From Ulva prolifera (taxonomy: Eukaryota; Chlorophyta; Ulvophyceae; Ulvales; Ulvaceae), in contig CM041196.1 in NCBI GenBank assembly GCA_023078555.1, positions 3,410,001-3,474,000 of the forward strand: DNA of 64,000 nt, given 5' to 3'. The notes under the pieces are model-generated. The model was given only the letters and a program-made list of their open reading frames with translations, had not been told where the DNA came from and did no database searches. Made by a program: the position numbers and the translations under genes. Shown here piece after piece: positions 1 to 12,813 of this stretch; the stretch's first letter is position 1, and each line of letters opens with the position of its first letter.

Positions 1-126
1 GGGACGGAACCTTGCACATCGCCGCCCATAAGGTCAGTCATATGAGTGAGAAAGAAACAGAGATCGAGGCGAGTCTAAATCCAAATCCTGTACAGAGTCA
101 GCTTGTACACACTGCGAACGCAATCC

Positions 127-520
127 TCAGGCATGCGGTGTAGTCATTGCATACACAAAGCTAGGTGATGTTACATACTGACCTTTGGCACCCCCTGTGA
201 CATCGAATCTCTGTGTGAAGGTCCGCAAGCTGATCTCTATCAATGCGATGACATTTGATAGTAAGAGTTTGTAGATCGTGTGACTCACCACAATGCCGAC
301 ATTCGGAATGGCTCTTTCGCGTCCGTGTGCGATGCATGCTTCCATGCTCTCAGATGTGCTTGTGCTTGTGGTGTGGCAGCGCAGTGTGTGTCGGCCAGGT
401 GTGAGCCCAATGCATTGCTGACTGGCTTCATCGCCTTCACCAGATCAGTGTCAAGCACAAGCTTCGCCTTCTTCTTGCTTGCTGCACATGCCGTACCAAA
501 TTGAGTCCATTGACATGCAA
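127..520 (-). CDS. Possible exons of an unrecognised gene
   Basis: Two overlapping minus-strand frames look mildly protein-like. One (about 285-520) has a basic stretch SKKKAKLVLDTDLVKAMK. The other (127-345) contains the segment ISLRTFTQRFDVTGG. A consensus-like donor (GTGAGT, near 291) ends the first frame and a GTCAGT donor follows the second, so they could be two exons of one gene that continues left of the window. I do not recognise a family and propose no function. Chance open frames are an equally good explanation. Confidence 0.2.
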
Positions 521-1109
521 CGCGTAACGCTGGCTTTTCTTTTCTAGGTACCCAGCTAGGTGAATATAAGCAGCAATTTTCGTGGTGACTTGCACAAAAA
601 AATAGATTTATTAGACCTAGACCCCATGTAACGCTGCCCATTTTGCCGATGGACTTAATCTAGTACGGGATATGCTGTGTATCGGCCATCCCGCAAGGAC
701 GATTGCCGCTGCATTGCCTTTGAATGCACGTGCTCTGACGATCTGCTTGCAATGGATTCAGGCCGCTCAAAGCTCAAGCTTGCGCAATCGCTCATGGCCA
801 TTCATATCAGTACGAGGTCGATGTCATGGCTCTGATGGCCGGGACAGCTGCTGGATGGCATATCCAATACATTGTGTTTCAGCCGGCCACAGGTGAATTG
901 AAGAGGTGATTTTGTGGCTGACATGCAGATCAACCGTCGCAGTACTCGTACAAGCAGTTGCATAAAGGTTCACAAAAGCCTGCAGTTGAACGCCAGCTCA
1001 GATTTGTGGTTGTCTTAGCAACCTGGGGGTTGGGGTGGTTGCTCCAAAGCAGACTAGATGGCATGCATTTATGGAAGCCCACATGTCCCCCTCCCGTACT
1101 GCACAAGAT

Positions 1110-1135
1110 GACCAACGGCTTTGACCAACGGCTTT
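1110..1135. repeat. 13-bp tandem duplication
   Basis: The 13-base unit GACCAACGGCTTT is present twice back to back. There is no gene around it; it looks like a simple slippage duplication. Confidence 0.7.
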
Positions 1136-3374
1136 GTCATGCAGAGCAGCAAGGACTTGGGTCCCCAAGCTGTGTGTGCATTCCAGATCTCGATCGCTCT
1201 CTGTGTGGCTCTGCTAACAGACGTGTGACTGGCCTCGTGGGGTCTGGCTGCCTAGTCGACATGGTGCTGCAGATATCTGTCTCTGAGACAGAACACAACA
1301 TGATTGAAGATTGCTTGGGCGACTGTCCTTCAAGGGGTGTCATTCCAGAGGCTGTGCGATTCCTGAAAGCAGTGTCTACGTCTTGTGCTAATGATAAATG
1401 ATGTGAGGTGGTCGAGGCAGGGGCCGCAGGCAATAGGCTGGCAAACTGGCATGTGTTTTGAAGCAGCCAAAAGGGGGGCGCCCAGCGACAGCATACCGCA
1501 GCACCCTGTTCAGCATGATGCATATCGATACTATTGATAGATGCTATCGTCTGCCTGGTGGGCCTGACCAAGGGAAAGGTAGATGCCTCATGTGGTCAGC
1601 AGGATTGTCACGCAAACTTAACTGCATGTGGTGCTGGAGTGCTGATGTTAGTTATGTCCACCTGTGGATAAGCTTCTTCCGCATTGTCCATGACAGAATT
1701 GCATCATTGCCGACATGCCCTCGTCGGTACACGTTGTGGTGCAACAACCTGGCTCACATGTGTACTCCAAGCTGAGCCACACGTAATGTAATGTTTGTGA
1801 GCCACGAGTGATCGCGCAAGGTATGTCTGCTTTATGCATGGTGCTATACCTCATCGTGCATATACCATCCGCTATGCAGCTGCAAGAATTATTCACAACC
1901 AGTGGATCAGCTCCTGTAAGGGTCACACTGAGTCACAAGACTGGCCGCTGACCCCAGACTGTACGATGTAAGTGTCTGCTTTGCGACTCCTTTTATGTAC
2001 CACTCTGGCACACTTCAGCAGGTACAAGATGCTGAGCGTCACATGTGTATACCACACATGGCTTCACACATGCACAACAAACCAGGTCTGAACATCATGA
2101 TGAGCGCTGCTTGAATTCCATTTCAACACCATGTACACATTCTTACAACCCCATCCCAGTCTTGTTTGGCGATGTAGTGATGGAGCGTCGTCATTGCATA
2201 GAGCGTTCTGCATCCATTGATAACCTGTAGACATTTTGTTATATGAGTGTGTGACAGAAACAATATATTATACCACTGTTAAAACATGTAGATGCTTTGA
2301 TCACTGGTAAAATCCAATGACAGTACAGCATTGTCCTAGATGAACGGTGCATGGAACTCCAGCGGATCACTCACTTCTGTACCGAATATGTGGCTGGAAG
2401 CCCCACATAATGCGGGTCCAGCATATAGTGCAGAGAGTATCACATCACAACCTAATGGCATCACATGCATGATATATGCACAGATTATAGTTCGCTATCA
2501 ACATATTCAGTTTCTCGTTACAAACCTAGGAACTCGTAGATTTGACAAATGCATGTGCGGGGCATTTTCTCTCACAGCACACTGCTAGCCTCAAACACAG
2601 CAGACAGGGTCATGAAAACTGCGCGTGTTGTACACAGTACCTGCCATGTTCTCACCTGACATGCTCATCAGCACAGCTGCACATCACAGACGGTGGGTCT
2701 TGTGTCAGTGACCTCGCCGTCCGTGCATACCTGCAGGCAGTAAGAACTGCCCTTGATGGAAACATGCCAGGCAAGACGCCATGGCACCATCAAACACCAA
2801 CATCAGTAGCCATGACTCCTCTGCAACAACAGCAATCACAGAAGCATTCATCTCACAAACACAGGACCACGAGGACCTAGTCCTGCCTGCAGCAGCTTCA
2901 GCACAAATAGATAGGGGATGACAGACAAGGCCGGCACCACACAACACCTTGCAAGTGCCGGGTTAAACAATGGCACACAGGACACAATCCTTGGAGCACA
3001 AGATGCTATGACCAGCAATCTTGACTAGCCTCGATGTGCCACGCAGCGGCCGCACATGCGCCGAGACGCCCTCATGACTTGACACCGTCGTGAGTCGCCA
3101 CCTCAGAAGCTCATGAGGGCGATGTGCAGCCCACTGCTGGCGTGCGCCTGCTGCTACTGTTCTGCCACCCTTGCACCACCTCTGCAGCGACTGGAATCAA
3201 ACACAGACGTTGCTTGCACACCAGACGCGGTATGCTGCTGGATCTGAGAAAGGGCACCACTGAGACAGGCTTCACATGCCCATGCCTCAAGCAGGACCAT
3301 TGCCCAGCTCAAGTTCCACAGCAACACGAAGCAAGGCGTTCCATGAACCGGCCACATGCACACACCCGCAGGAG

Positions 3375-3476
3375 CCTACATGCTGCCACCCACCCCTTCC
3401 ACTTCAGCTCACCTGCAGTGAGAGATGAACCTCATTTTTCAGGTGAGGTGGAGGGGAGGAGCAGCAAGCATGTAGG
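3375..3476. repeat. Imperfect inverted repeat, about 40-bp arms
   Basis: The left arm (about 3375-3415, starting CCTACATGCTGCC and ending TCACCTG) is matched by the reverse complement of the right arm (3440-3476, CAGGTGAGG ... GCATGTAGG) with several mismatches and small gaps. The loop is about 24 bases. The transcript of either strand could fold into a long imperfect hairpin. It lies about 470 bp beyond the stop of the minus-strand PPR gene. Confidence 0.6.
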
Positions 3477-3866
3477 TGAACCAGCCAGACGTGTGTCCTC
3501 GCCCGCGCCCACGGTGTGCGGCCTTCCACACTACTCTCCGGCCAGCCATTGCCAGGTCTGGACAAACCGCGCACCGGGGGCGCGGGAAGAGAATCTGCAT
3601 GTGCCTGCCCGGACTCCGATCCCAATGCCTTCACAGCATTGAACTGCAATACTTGCTCACCGCACAGGTGGCCGTCCTTCAAGCACGGCCCTCGGGACCC
3701 CGCCGGGGGCGTCTGCAGGCCATGCCCCCGCTACAACAAACAATCAGCTACAGTACCACACCTGTAGCTGACACAATCACCAGGGTCACACCCGCCAACC
3801 CCTTGAGCTGCCGCAGCCACGGAACGCACAGCTGTGGGCGCGGCCCCCTTCACTGCGTCCAGCTTG

Positions 3867-3900
3867 ATTCGAACATAATCCACATTCGAACATAATCCAC
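3867..3900. repeat. 17-bp perfect tandem duplication
   Basis: The unit ATTCGAACATAATCCAC occurs at 3867-3883 and again at 3884-3900 with no mismatch. It lies just downstream of the PPR gene's stop codon, in its likely 3' UTR. Confidence 0.85.
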
Positions 3901-3948
3901 GCAGAGCTTAGCTTGGTCTCTTGAAAGCGCTCGGGTGGCCGAGCCCCA

Positions 3949-6900
3949 CTAGCAGCTGAGACGGCAGGGGCCCTGCTCACAATCAGAGCCCAAATACTGC
4001 ATCTGAGGTGGCATCCCGCCCATGTGTGGAGGGGCCTGGCTGTTCATCCACATCTCTGGCGCGTGCTGCGAGCCCATGCTGACTACCGGGTAGGCCACAT
4101 TCACACTGAATTGGCCAAAGGGGGGACCAGCATGAGGGCCTGCGTGCGGGCCAGCCTGGGACCCCCCTGCCCAGGGGCCCTCCTGGGGGACAGCATACAT
4201 TAGTCCAAGCTGGACCGAGCTGTCCTGGGGTGCGGATTGTGGTGGGGGGCCTCCGGAGCAGGGCCGCGGCCGACGGTCGCGCGGACCCATGCGGGGGCTG
4301 CCGGTGCCGTTGCTGCGGCTGGCGCTACCGGGAGCAAGGTCATCACTTGCGCCAGTGCCGCCGTTGCCGGGGGCCAGATGAAGAGTCAGGCTGTGGCAGA
4401 GGTCCATCGGGGCCATGCCGGGGGAGCACCAGAGCTTGCGCGGCACATATTCGGCATGAGCCAGCACGAGCGCGGATGCCTCCCCAGACGCCTTGGTCGC
4501 AGACATGACACTCAACTGCCCCCCAAAGCGTGACAGCGCCTCGTTGATGAGCTCTGCATGCACGGCCCAGATTGTGGAGCTTGTCCCAGCCGCGAGAAAG
4601 CGAAGACACCGTGCAGTCCTATAGCAAACAGAAGAATTTGGGGAGCGGGAGGGGGGGTGCACCAGGGTTGCCAGAGCGCAGGGCGGCGAGCGCAAAGGCA
4701 CGCATGCAGCTGACGTCCGGGGTCACGTTGAGCCGCTGCATCTGCACCCACAGCTCCAGGACGGACCGCACGCTGCCGGAGGCCGCGGTGGCCGCCAGCA
4801 GCGGCAGGAACGACGCCGGGCGGGCCTGGTGGCGGGAGGACATGAGCTGCGCGAGTGTGTCGACTGCGGCCTGCAGGTTGCCAGAGAGAACCAGGGCACG
4901 CACGGTGATATTGTACGCCACCACATCCGGCTCCAGTGCCTCCGACCTGCACCACACCACGCGATCAATCCCCGGACTTCTCGCGGTCACATCTAGTTGA
5001 GCAGCCCCACAATGCGTGAACACCAGCTGCACCTAGCTCCAAAGGATAGGCTCATGCATGCAGGAACATCCGGGCACAGTCGCAGACTAAGGTTCACGCG
5101 TGAGCTTTGGGCTGAGCGTACTCCTTGAGGATCTGCAGGAGGGATGCAGCACGGTCGCCCGCAGCAGGTGTGGCATTCGCGTAGCCGGCGAGCATTGCAT
5201 TGCAGCAGGCTCGGGCCATCGGATCGTGAACGAGGCCGTTGAGGGCGCGGCGGGTGTTGCTGACCATTGCGGCATCGTTGCCGTCGTGGTCCTTTGGGGC
5301 CATTGCAGCACCAGCCGGGCCGGCCAAGGCTTTGGACTGGCCGACCTCCTGAAAGGGCACGGGGGAGCCTGCCGCGGCTGAGGCTGCAACGGCGTCGCTG
5401 CCGGAGAGGGAGGCCGGCTGAGCGCGCCCGGTAAACAGCAGATCAGAGACGGTGGAGTTGCTGACGCTCTCTATGGGCTGCGCTACCGCCACATCCATGA
5501 GTGGCCTGTCCTTCTTGGGAGACTGCAGCACAGCAGGCATGTGAGCTGCTGTCCGTGTTCATGACGCCGCACTAGCAGCAGCGGAAACGAAAGCTCACAT
5601 ATCTAACCAGCGGATACAATTGTGAAACAGGATAGGAAAGGAAATGGAGGGGTCATCAGTCACACAGGGCGGCACGGGGCTCCAGGCGCACCTCACGCTG
5701 GCTCTGGAGGGGGTCCTGTCTCCTTCTGTGCTGCGTCTCCGCACACGACGTACCCTGCACGCCACACCAGTGAAAGCGGTGCACTCCACAGACACAACAT
5801 CGGGGCTGTTAGACGAGCGGCAGGCACGTGCATGCATGAGAAGGACGTGCACGCAGGAAGGCAGGCCGGCACGCGGCCAGCCCGCACAGAGGGGACTCAC
5901 GATTTCAGTGTCTGAGGCGCAGATGGCGGTCGGCAGCTGGGTCAACACGGCGGCGGATGTCGGGTTACTGTCAGTCAAGGCATCGTCCAGCCCGCTGGAG
6001 CCCAGAGGCGCCATTGCTCCATACAGCTTCAGATCTGCAAGCCACATAAGGCACGTGTCAGGAGTTGGCGCTGCATACACAAACATCAAGGCAGCCCCAA
6101 ACTGGCCAGGGCGCAGCTGGCTGCGCCGCATGTACCACAGTCACATCCTAACATGCAGGCAATTATCGAAGCGGAGCACACATGTGTTGAGGCGGGTGGT
6201 CTGAGAGGCGTGGCGGGCCTGGGCTTGCAGGACCTGGAGCCGTGACAGCAGCATCATTGGAGAGGCACGCGGGTCATCCAGTGCAGACGCAGCAGAGACC
6301 GCCGCGCGGATGCTCTCATCAGATGTCATGGTCAACAACGGGCTCCCGTTAGCGTGCACCGCAGCCTGCACTGCAGAAACAGCGGGGCCGCCGCTCTGCA
6401 CTGCAGGCTGCTGGTGAACGCTGCCGGGACTCCAGTCCTGACGCGCATCCTGAACGCTCCGGCCATCTGTACCGCAGCGCACCGTCAGGCTCAGTGCCGC
6501 AGCAGCACGCCACCGCTCGGCTTCTGTTGCAATTCGGGCAACGCCAGGGCGCCGCTAATATCAGCCAACATGGCAGCAGGTGTGTGCAGAAGCAATGAAG
6601 ACGGCAGATCAGATGGATGCCATCGCGGGTTGCTCTGGCAACAAAGCAACAAAACATCAGCAGCCTCGTGTGCAGAGACAGAACAAACGGGACACAGGGC
6701 CACACCGCTGTGGTCCCGCATGCAGGCTCAGTACAAGACAGGGGAATGCACCTTGCGATCCTTGGGCAGGCAGGGGGTTGAAAAGGCCATGCGAATGCTC
6801 CATCGCCAGAGGAACGCCACTCTTCAAGCCTAACTCCTGCTGCTCCTGTGGCCATGACCTCGTGAGCAGCGGCTGCAATGCAAGAGCTGAGGCGAAGGCG

Positions 6901-8725
6901 CAGCAGAAGACACCTTCAGCAAGCTGTGGGTGGCCGGCATCATTTAGAGCTGAGATGATGGCCATCACCGTCATCGCCTCCAGTGGCACGCCGGTCTCTA
7001 TGGCGCGGATGAACACCTACACTCAAGACATACACGAGTCTTCAGGAATGATGGCATCTCAACTCGATATCACAAATACAACAGCACTGTGAGATGTAAA
7101 CATGGTGAAGCACAGATTTTCGCATTGAAGATGATGAGGATGGCACTGAGCACCAAAGACCAACATGGTTCAAGTGACATGGACACGAGGCAACAACCTG
7201 AGCAAACCACGTCACCTGTACATGCTCAGCTGGAAGAGAGGGAGGGAATTTCGCACCAAGACACAGCGGCGCCAGTGGCCGCTCTTTGAAAGCGCCGCAA
7301 CAAGTGCCTTGTACGAAATTGCATCGGCCTCCAGTGCGCAAACTTCCATGATCTCAAAGATGCTCCATGCAGCTGCGCCGTCTCCGCCACGGTCGCATGC
7401 ACCCAAGGCCGCGTTAGCGACCGTGGCGTCTGGCACAAGGCCAAGCGACGGTAGGACATGGAATACAGTCAGGCCCTGACGCCACTGGCCAGCCTTGTTC
7501 AGCTTCGAGATGAGCTTCGTCAGGCCCGGCAGGGAAAGGCGCACGTCGACAGCGCTGAGCAGTGTCATGGTATACTTGGCATTCGCGGGGTGCTCGCCGA
7601 GCAGTGCCTTGATCCTGTACACCAAAGTGTGCGGGTTGCCAAGTCGCACGGCATCGACAGACACGGCGCCAGATGAACAGATGCTTTTGGAATAAATGGC
7701 ACATCACAATCCTGTGCAGACGGTGCACACCGGCTCAACTGACGACTTTCCTCTGCCTTGGCGCCTTCGCTGTTTGGCTGGGCACCTGCCGTTGCCTCCG
7801 TTCCGAGGCGCGCGCGACGGGTGCGCTGAGGCTGACTTGCCTGCAGCGCACGCAGAAGCGCAGTGCTTTCAGCTCCTCCACGCCAGCCATGCGATGTTAC
7901 TGTATTGTCGTCCACACGGGATTCCCTAGGATCACCTGTCACAGATTGGGCGCCATGCCCCGATGCACATTGATGGTGCCCTGCCCGGTGCTCAGATGCG
8001 CCGATGCTCTGCTGCAGGTGATCCACAGGAATCGCCCAAACATTCACGGGAGAAGATGTAAGCGCCGACAACATTGATGACGATGAGGATGCTGGCGGAG
8101 GACATGGAGAGGCCGAATGAACCTGGGACACTCCTTTCGCGTGCCCCCTCGCATCACTAATCGGCTGCAATGATGCATAAAGGCTGGAAACAGGCATGTA
8201 ATGGCCCTGTCCCACACGGCCGCTTGCTGCGCTTTGTCGCGACAGGTGACGCAATCCATCGTGTTGACCACCCGCATGAGACGACAGCCCCGATCTGCCT
8301 CCGGCACCTGCAGCAAATGGCTCTGGACAGCCGTACCGCCAGCTGGGGCTGTCCCGCACGTTCTGGCTCTCCAGGTGCGCAGGTTGCTGCATCTCGGCCT
8401 CGGCTATCGACTGCGGGCCTGACGCGCAATGGGAAAATAGAGGATGCCTCTGAGATGCTTGCGTTAGTCCTTCGAGCGACTTTTGCGCAGAAAATGAAAT
8501 GGGCGGGTACTGCTCCGATGCGAGGTAGAGATGTTCGATAGAGCTCGCCGGTGGCAAGCGCACATCTCCCTCGTTGACATGACTGGCGTGAAGACCAAGC
8601 ATATCAGAGCTTGACTGTTGTCCAGCAGCCTCCGTCACCACCGATCCTGCAACCGCGATTCGATTGCCACGGGCACGAAAGCACAGCGATGGCGCCAGAA
8701 CACGTATTCGAATCTTCTGATGCAA
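3949..8725 (-). CDS. Pentatricopeptide repeat (PPR) protein, multi-exon
   Basis: This is a probable organelle RNA-binding PPR protein. Coding blocks on the minus strand, in order: 8725 to about 7730 (basic N-terminus, then a Ser/Gln/Ala-rich low-complexity region); 7690-7256 (helical pairs such as LISKLNKAGQWRQGLTVF, ending at a GTGCGA donor); 7016-6750 (TVMAIISALNDAGHPQLAEG); 6480-6180; about 6040-5930; 5540-5094; 4953-4660, the clearest PPRs (EPDVVAYNITVRALVLSGN followed by VTPDVSCMRAFALAALRSG); and 4610-3949, a tail rich in Gly, Pro, Met and Gln ending in a stop. The 35-residue helix-turn-helix spacing and the PDVxxYN motif identify the family. The start codon is unsettled: the frame opens upstream without an ATG near 8725, so the true start may be an internal Met near 8600 or lie in an upstream exon. 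Exact splice sites were not fixed for every block. PPRs in algae typically act in chloroplast or mitochondrial RNA stability or processing; the target is unknown. Confidence 0.75.
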
Positions 8726-8995
8726 TAGAAGAAGTAATCAGACATCTTGACGGTGCGAAGGACATGCAGTAGCACACTTCGGACGCGGGCACATGGTGGC
8801 TGATGCTATTCGCCCACACGTTAGGCAGACCCAGCGTGAAATGGATTGAATTATAACCAGAAATAATAACTTATAATAACTTATGATTGGAAGGAAATAT
8901 GAGCTGTGTGACGCCGCATCACGGCGCGCTACTATCAGTGCGAGTGAAACACCAGCTGACTGGGTCAAGCTACCTCGGACAGCAGCAAATAACAT

Positions 8996-11950
8996 ATTAT
9001 GACAAATAATATCCTTTCAAAATCATGTCAATTGGTTGCGGGTCACAGCACCTTTGCGACTTCGAGGCATGATGAATTGCCTAGCGCGGACATGTATCTG
9101 TCATGCGCCTAGATTTAGGCGGTAAGCGATCGAAAACTGTTGTTAGAGACCAAGCCTACACGGGCGTACTACTTGATAAGGCTGGGACCGCTAGCAGACG
9201 CTGCACTCACATCGGCAGCAGCCCATAAAGAGCGCAGCAGATATGGAGCGTGCACGTGCATGCGCCCCTCAGCCATTCGATTGGTGGCACGGTAGATCGC
9301 CTTTACACGGCAGACCCACGCCGCTGCCCAATGTCGGACCAAAGCAGCGCTCGCCCCGGATTGAAAGCTTCGAGCAATTCGTGACTGCTGCACAACCGAT
9401 GCTGCACATTACTGCTTACGGGTGCCGGCACAGATGTGTTGGAACACGTGTTCCACCCATACACCATGAACCTCATGGATCCGCCACGCGCGGGCCCGAA
9501 CCGCGCCGTACAGTCGACGGCCGCATGGTCCGTCACTTGCAAGGACGAGTCGTCATGGACGACTGTATCGCCGTGCACTCGTACATCGACCGGCCAAAGA
9601 CACGAACTGTCAATAGACAACACCTTAGGCGCAATATTACATACTTCAGCAATTCAGAGCTGCCACAGAGATGCAAATACGCCGCGACCAAACCATGCTT
9701 TACGGCGACGGGTCTTGGACGTGGCGCATGACTTGGAGCCGGACAGCCGGACTCCGAAGCTTGGCGTGCTGCACACGAATTGCTTTTCGAAATAGCAAAG
9801 CGACTTGGTCACAGGCTCGCACACAACATCGGCACGTGTTTTAAAAACCCACACACGTGAACACACGATCGCTGATGGCACGGAGCCGTACCGCTACAGT
9901 CGATTCTGTCGGGCGAGTGCCACTTGCCCAGCTGCTGGTCAAGTGTCGGATTGCGTATCTGATTGCCTCTCCACGATGCCGCGCCGACGCGTCGAACGCA
10001 AGCGTCGCGGCGCCGCCCCAGTCAGCTGAAACCATCACACCAGTCGGATATCCTCAGTGTAGAGCGGTGTGTGGGCAGCTCACCCTTTGTATGCGCGCCT
10101 CGAGTGTCCAAGTTGATTGCTGCTCGCTATTGGAAGCCCCACATGTCGGAAAGCTGGTCAAACCCCCAGCACCACTCACGTGACGGAATGCACGAGCCCA
10201 GTAAGGTTGTTTATAGCCGACGTGCACGTGCTTGCATGCAGATCAGACCAGACATAACTATCTGTCCACGAGCCAGCCTCTGCAAGGTCGGGCCATTATC
10301 AGAGGGACGAGACTGCATCGACGGAACGTGGTCACCGCTTCCAGGATTCGCGCGAGCTTCAGCCACCCGTAGTACTCCAGGCTGTACAGGGCTGTTCGGC
10401 GAACAGTGTTTTTTTTTTTTTTTTTTTTTGTTCACGCAGGCGCAGGGAGGCTCAAACAGCGCTCCAAACCAGGTACCGATGTACAATGTATGCACGGCTC
10501 CAACAAAAACACATCACAATCAATCCCTTTCTGTCCCTGCTGTGATTATCACAGCAGCGATGAGATCGAATGTAGCCTGTTGCCGCACCGGTGTGCAGTA
10601 GCATGCGCACCGTCTATTGCATAGATGGAGCAATCACCAGGCTTGAGCACGTCTACTATTGGTAATTTGGAATTGTGAGCCTGCAGTCTGAGTATATGTG
10701 TTATCGCGTGCGTGAGCGTGCTGCCCTGACAGAGCTGTGTCAGATCGACATCGATATCCCGGCGTACAGTCTCCGGTGCAGGCCACATGTCCGCTAGAAA
10801 ACACATGAATTAAATTGATGTTGCTGTGATGGTGCATCATGAATCTCGTCGATGTCAATAGCGTTTCGTTCACGGTAGCGGGGGCGATGTGTATGCGCAG
10901 CAAATAGCAGCGACTCTGCGTCCGTGACTTGACCTTCAAACGCATTTGTATGGCTCTTGGCATTTGATGTGTGTCGTGTCTGCAGACTAAATTCCTCAAG
11001 TAGCTTTGTAGCTGTGCTGCTCGTAATGATTGGAATTATTGCCTCTCGTTATGAAGTTATCTCTAGAGATATCTGCTGCAAGTGTGATAGCTTAAGTGGA
11101 ACATGTAGCAAATTCTACTTGATCGAACTTGTAAGGAGCAGAAAGTACATGGTGCTGGGACGGCTCCAAATTACCCCCCGTAGCCATCGTCAAAGTTGAT
11201 TTGATCGGACTTTTAGCGAGCAGACAGTACCCTATAATCCGTGCATCGCGCCGCACATCCCGAAGCTGTACGTGTAAGCAGTGACTCCCAACGGATATCG
11301 GAATATATATGAGCAAGCACATGCGGAAGGCAGTCCTTCAGCCATGCGTTTATAGAGCAAACCCTCCGAGCCTGGAAGATGAAACGTTGCCTCGTACGGA
11401 TTTGATACGAACACATGTTACATGATGTGACATGTGACATGTTCATGATCACATGCACTTATATATCGTCGAAGCTCAGTCCACCACAGTGCATACGTCC
11501 GACAGCCAACAACGAGACAGCTCTCTATGCTACAGCACCGATGGGGCCAGGGTGTTGCTGTGTCGCTGGCAACCGCTGCATGCAGTAGCGCCTTCAGCTT
11601 GGAGACACTGAACGACGTTAAACGCAGCTTGCGCAGTTATGCAGAGCCCTGTTGCTGACGCATCACATGCCGGATCTGCCGTACCAGATATGACACATGC
11701 TATTGTTGACAAACCTCATGACGAAGGCTGAATTTTACTGTCATGCCACTGCTCCCATGAAATGACCGCATAATGCATGCCGTCAGGTATGTCAGCACTT
11801 CACAGTCGCCACGCCACATCACACCTGCCGGAGAAGCAGACGACATAAAACCATGACTGCCGCACCACAGTGACTACGGTGACATTGGCTCACTTGGGTG
11901 CGCAATGTACATGCCCATGATGTGCGATGCGAGCTGCCTGACTGCCGTGT
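8996..11950. other. No recognisable gene
   Basis: Both strands carry only short frames without known motifs. The base composition is less GC-rich than the neighbouring exons. A hairpin followed by a 21-base T run (10392-10429) is the most structured element and is listed separately. Around 11410-11455 there is a cluster of CATG-containing words, which looks like simple sequence. Confidence 0.5.
10392..10429 (+). other. Short palindrome followed by a run of 21 T
   Basis: The palindrome CTGTTCG-G-CGAACAG (10392-10406) is followed two bases later by 21 consecutive T (10409-10429). Read on the plus strand this resembles a hairpin-plus-T terminator, such as a Pol III stop. Read on the minus strand it would be a poly(A) tail left by a retro-insertion whose body lies to the right. 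No tRNA or SINE box motifs were recognised nearby, so neither reading is proven. Confidence 0.6.
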
Positions 11951-11953
11951 TTT

Positions 11954-12238
11954 TTGTGGCACACATGCCCGCTGGCCGGCTCCAATGTCCGCTCAGCGGC
12001 AACCTGTGACGGCGCCGCCGCGGCGAAGTCAGACCAGCACAAGTGCGACAAATATGGCCGGGCGGGCTCCGGCGCATTCACCCTGGTACCGCTCTCTCAG
12101 GAGACGTACGGGAGGATCGGCCTGGCCGCATTCGCCTTCCTGAACCGGCTTGCTGACGTTGCTGCAGCCTCCCGGCGGCTGCTGGAGAATGAGATGCGCG
12201 ACCTGTCCACGACGCTGTGCACGCCGCTGTCCCGCTGA
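11954..12238 (+). mobile_element. LINE retrotransposon, C-terminal relic
   Basis: The plus-strand frame contains KCDKYGRAG and LVPLSQETYGRIGLAAFAFL, then LNRLADVAAAS. This is the pattern found near the C-terminus of non-LTR (LINE) reverse-transcriptase proteins: a short Lys/Tyr-rich stretch, then 'VPL..ETYG..G', then a helix leading to the end. The same pattern occurs in the minus-strand element at 14.2-14.4 kb (FVPLLHETHGRWGQPAMNHL). No reverse-transcriptase core precedes it, so this is a 5'-truncated copy. A strongly G/T-rich tract (12450-12776) follows it in the same orientation and may be its 3' UTR. Confidence 0.5.
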
Positions 12239-12449
12239 TGGCACGCCATGTGGGCAAGGCAGTTTTGACGGGGCTGGCAGTCCCGTCCGATGACCTCACG
12301 CCGCTCACAGGCCACCCGGCGAAAGCGGCGCAGCGCGCCCGCCCGGGTTGCCTGATACGCGGTCGTCGCTGCGTGCGCTCGCGGCCTGGTTCGCTTCGTT
12401 GTAGTGGCGGCCGTGGCGTGCCGCACTTCGCCGCTGTCCTCCCCGTGCG

Positions 12450-12776
12450 TCTGCGTGTGGCCCGCCATTGGGGCGCAGCCGGGTGGTGTGGGCAGGCTGG
12501 GCTGGACTTTGGGGGGTTGCGGGTATGGGTTTGCAGGTGGGCAGGGTGGTGTGCAGGGGCTCGGCGGGGTGGGTTGTGCGGGCGGAGGCGGGGGCCTCCC
12601 CGGGGCGGTGGTTGTTGTGGGGGTTTCGCTGTTTCTTTGCTCTGCTGCCTTCGCTGCGTGTGCTTTCTTTCGGGGCTCTCGCGCCTGGCTGGTGGGCGGG
12701 GTGCGGGTGGGGGTGAACGTGTGGGTGTGCTTGTGGGTGTTGGGTGGGATGCTTCTGTGTGTTTGTGGGTGTGTGT
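12450..12776 (+). repeat. G/T-rich, G-quadruplex-prone tract
   Basis: The plus strand is dominated by GGGTGTG-, GGGGTGG- and GTGTGTTT-type words with many runs of three or more G. The strand asymmetry is extreme for about 320 bases. It directly follows the LINE remnant and ends at a copy of a roughly 37-base motif (12777-12813) that is repeated elsewhere in the window. Long open frames through it are composition artefacts rather than genes. Confidence 0.75.
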
Positions 12777-12813
12777 TACAAAGGAAAAAGCCGGAGGGGC
12801 CGGTAGCACCGCC
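12777..12813 (-). repeat. Copy 1 of a 40-bp dispersed motif
   Basis: Read on the minus strand it runs GGCGGTGCTACC ... CTTTTTCCTTTGTA, ending next to ACACACACCCAC. The same order (GCGGTGCTACCTGCC ... TTTGTCCTTGTA followed by ACAC) recurs at 45603-45637, 46075-46115 and, inverted, 47123-47161. This copy is the most diverged in its centre. No clear target-site duplication is visible. Confidence 0.6.

Larger units (their letters stand above)
1..3948. other. Mostly non-coding left flank
   Basis: I recognise no protein family here on either strand. The frames are short, rich in Cys and His, and lack the GC-rich third positions seen in the real exons further right. The only weak coding hint is at 127-520 on the minus strand and is listed separately. 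Small repeats (1110-1135, 3375-3476, 3867-3900) are described as their own entries. The stretch may hold the 3' UTR of the neighbouring minus-strand PPR gene. Confidence 0.5.
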
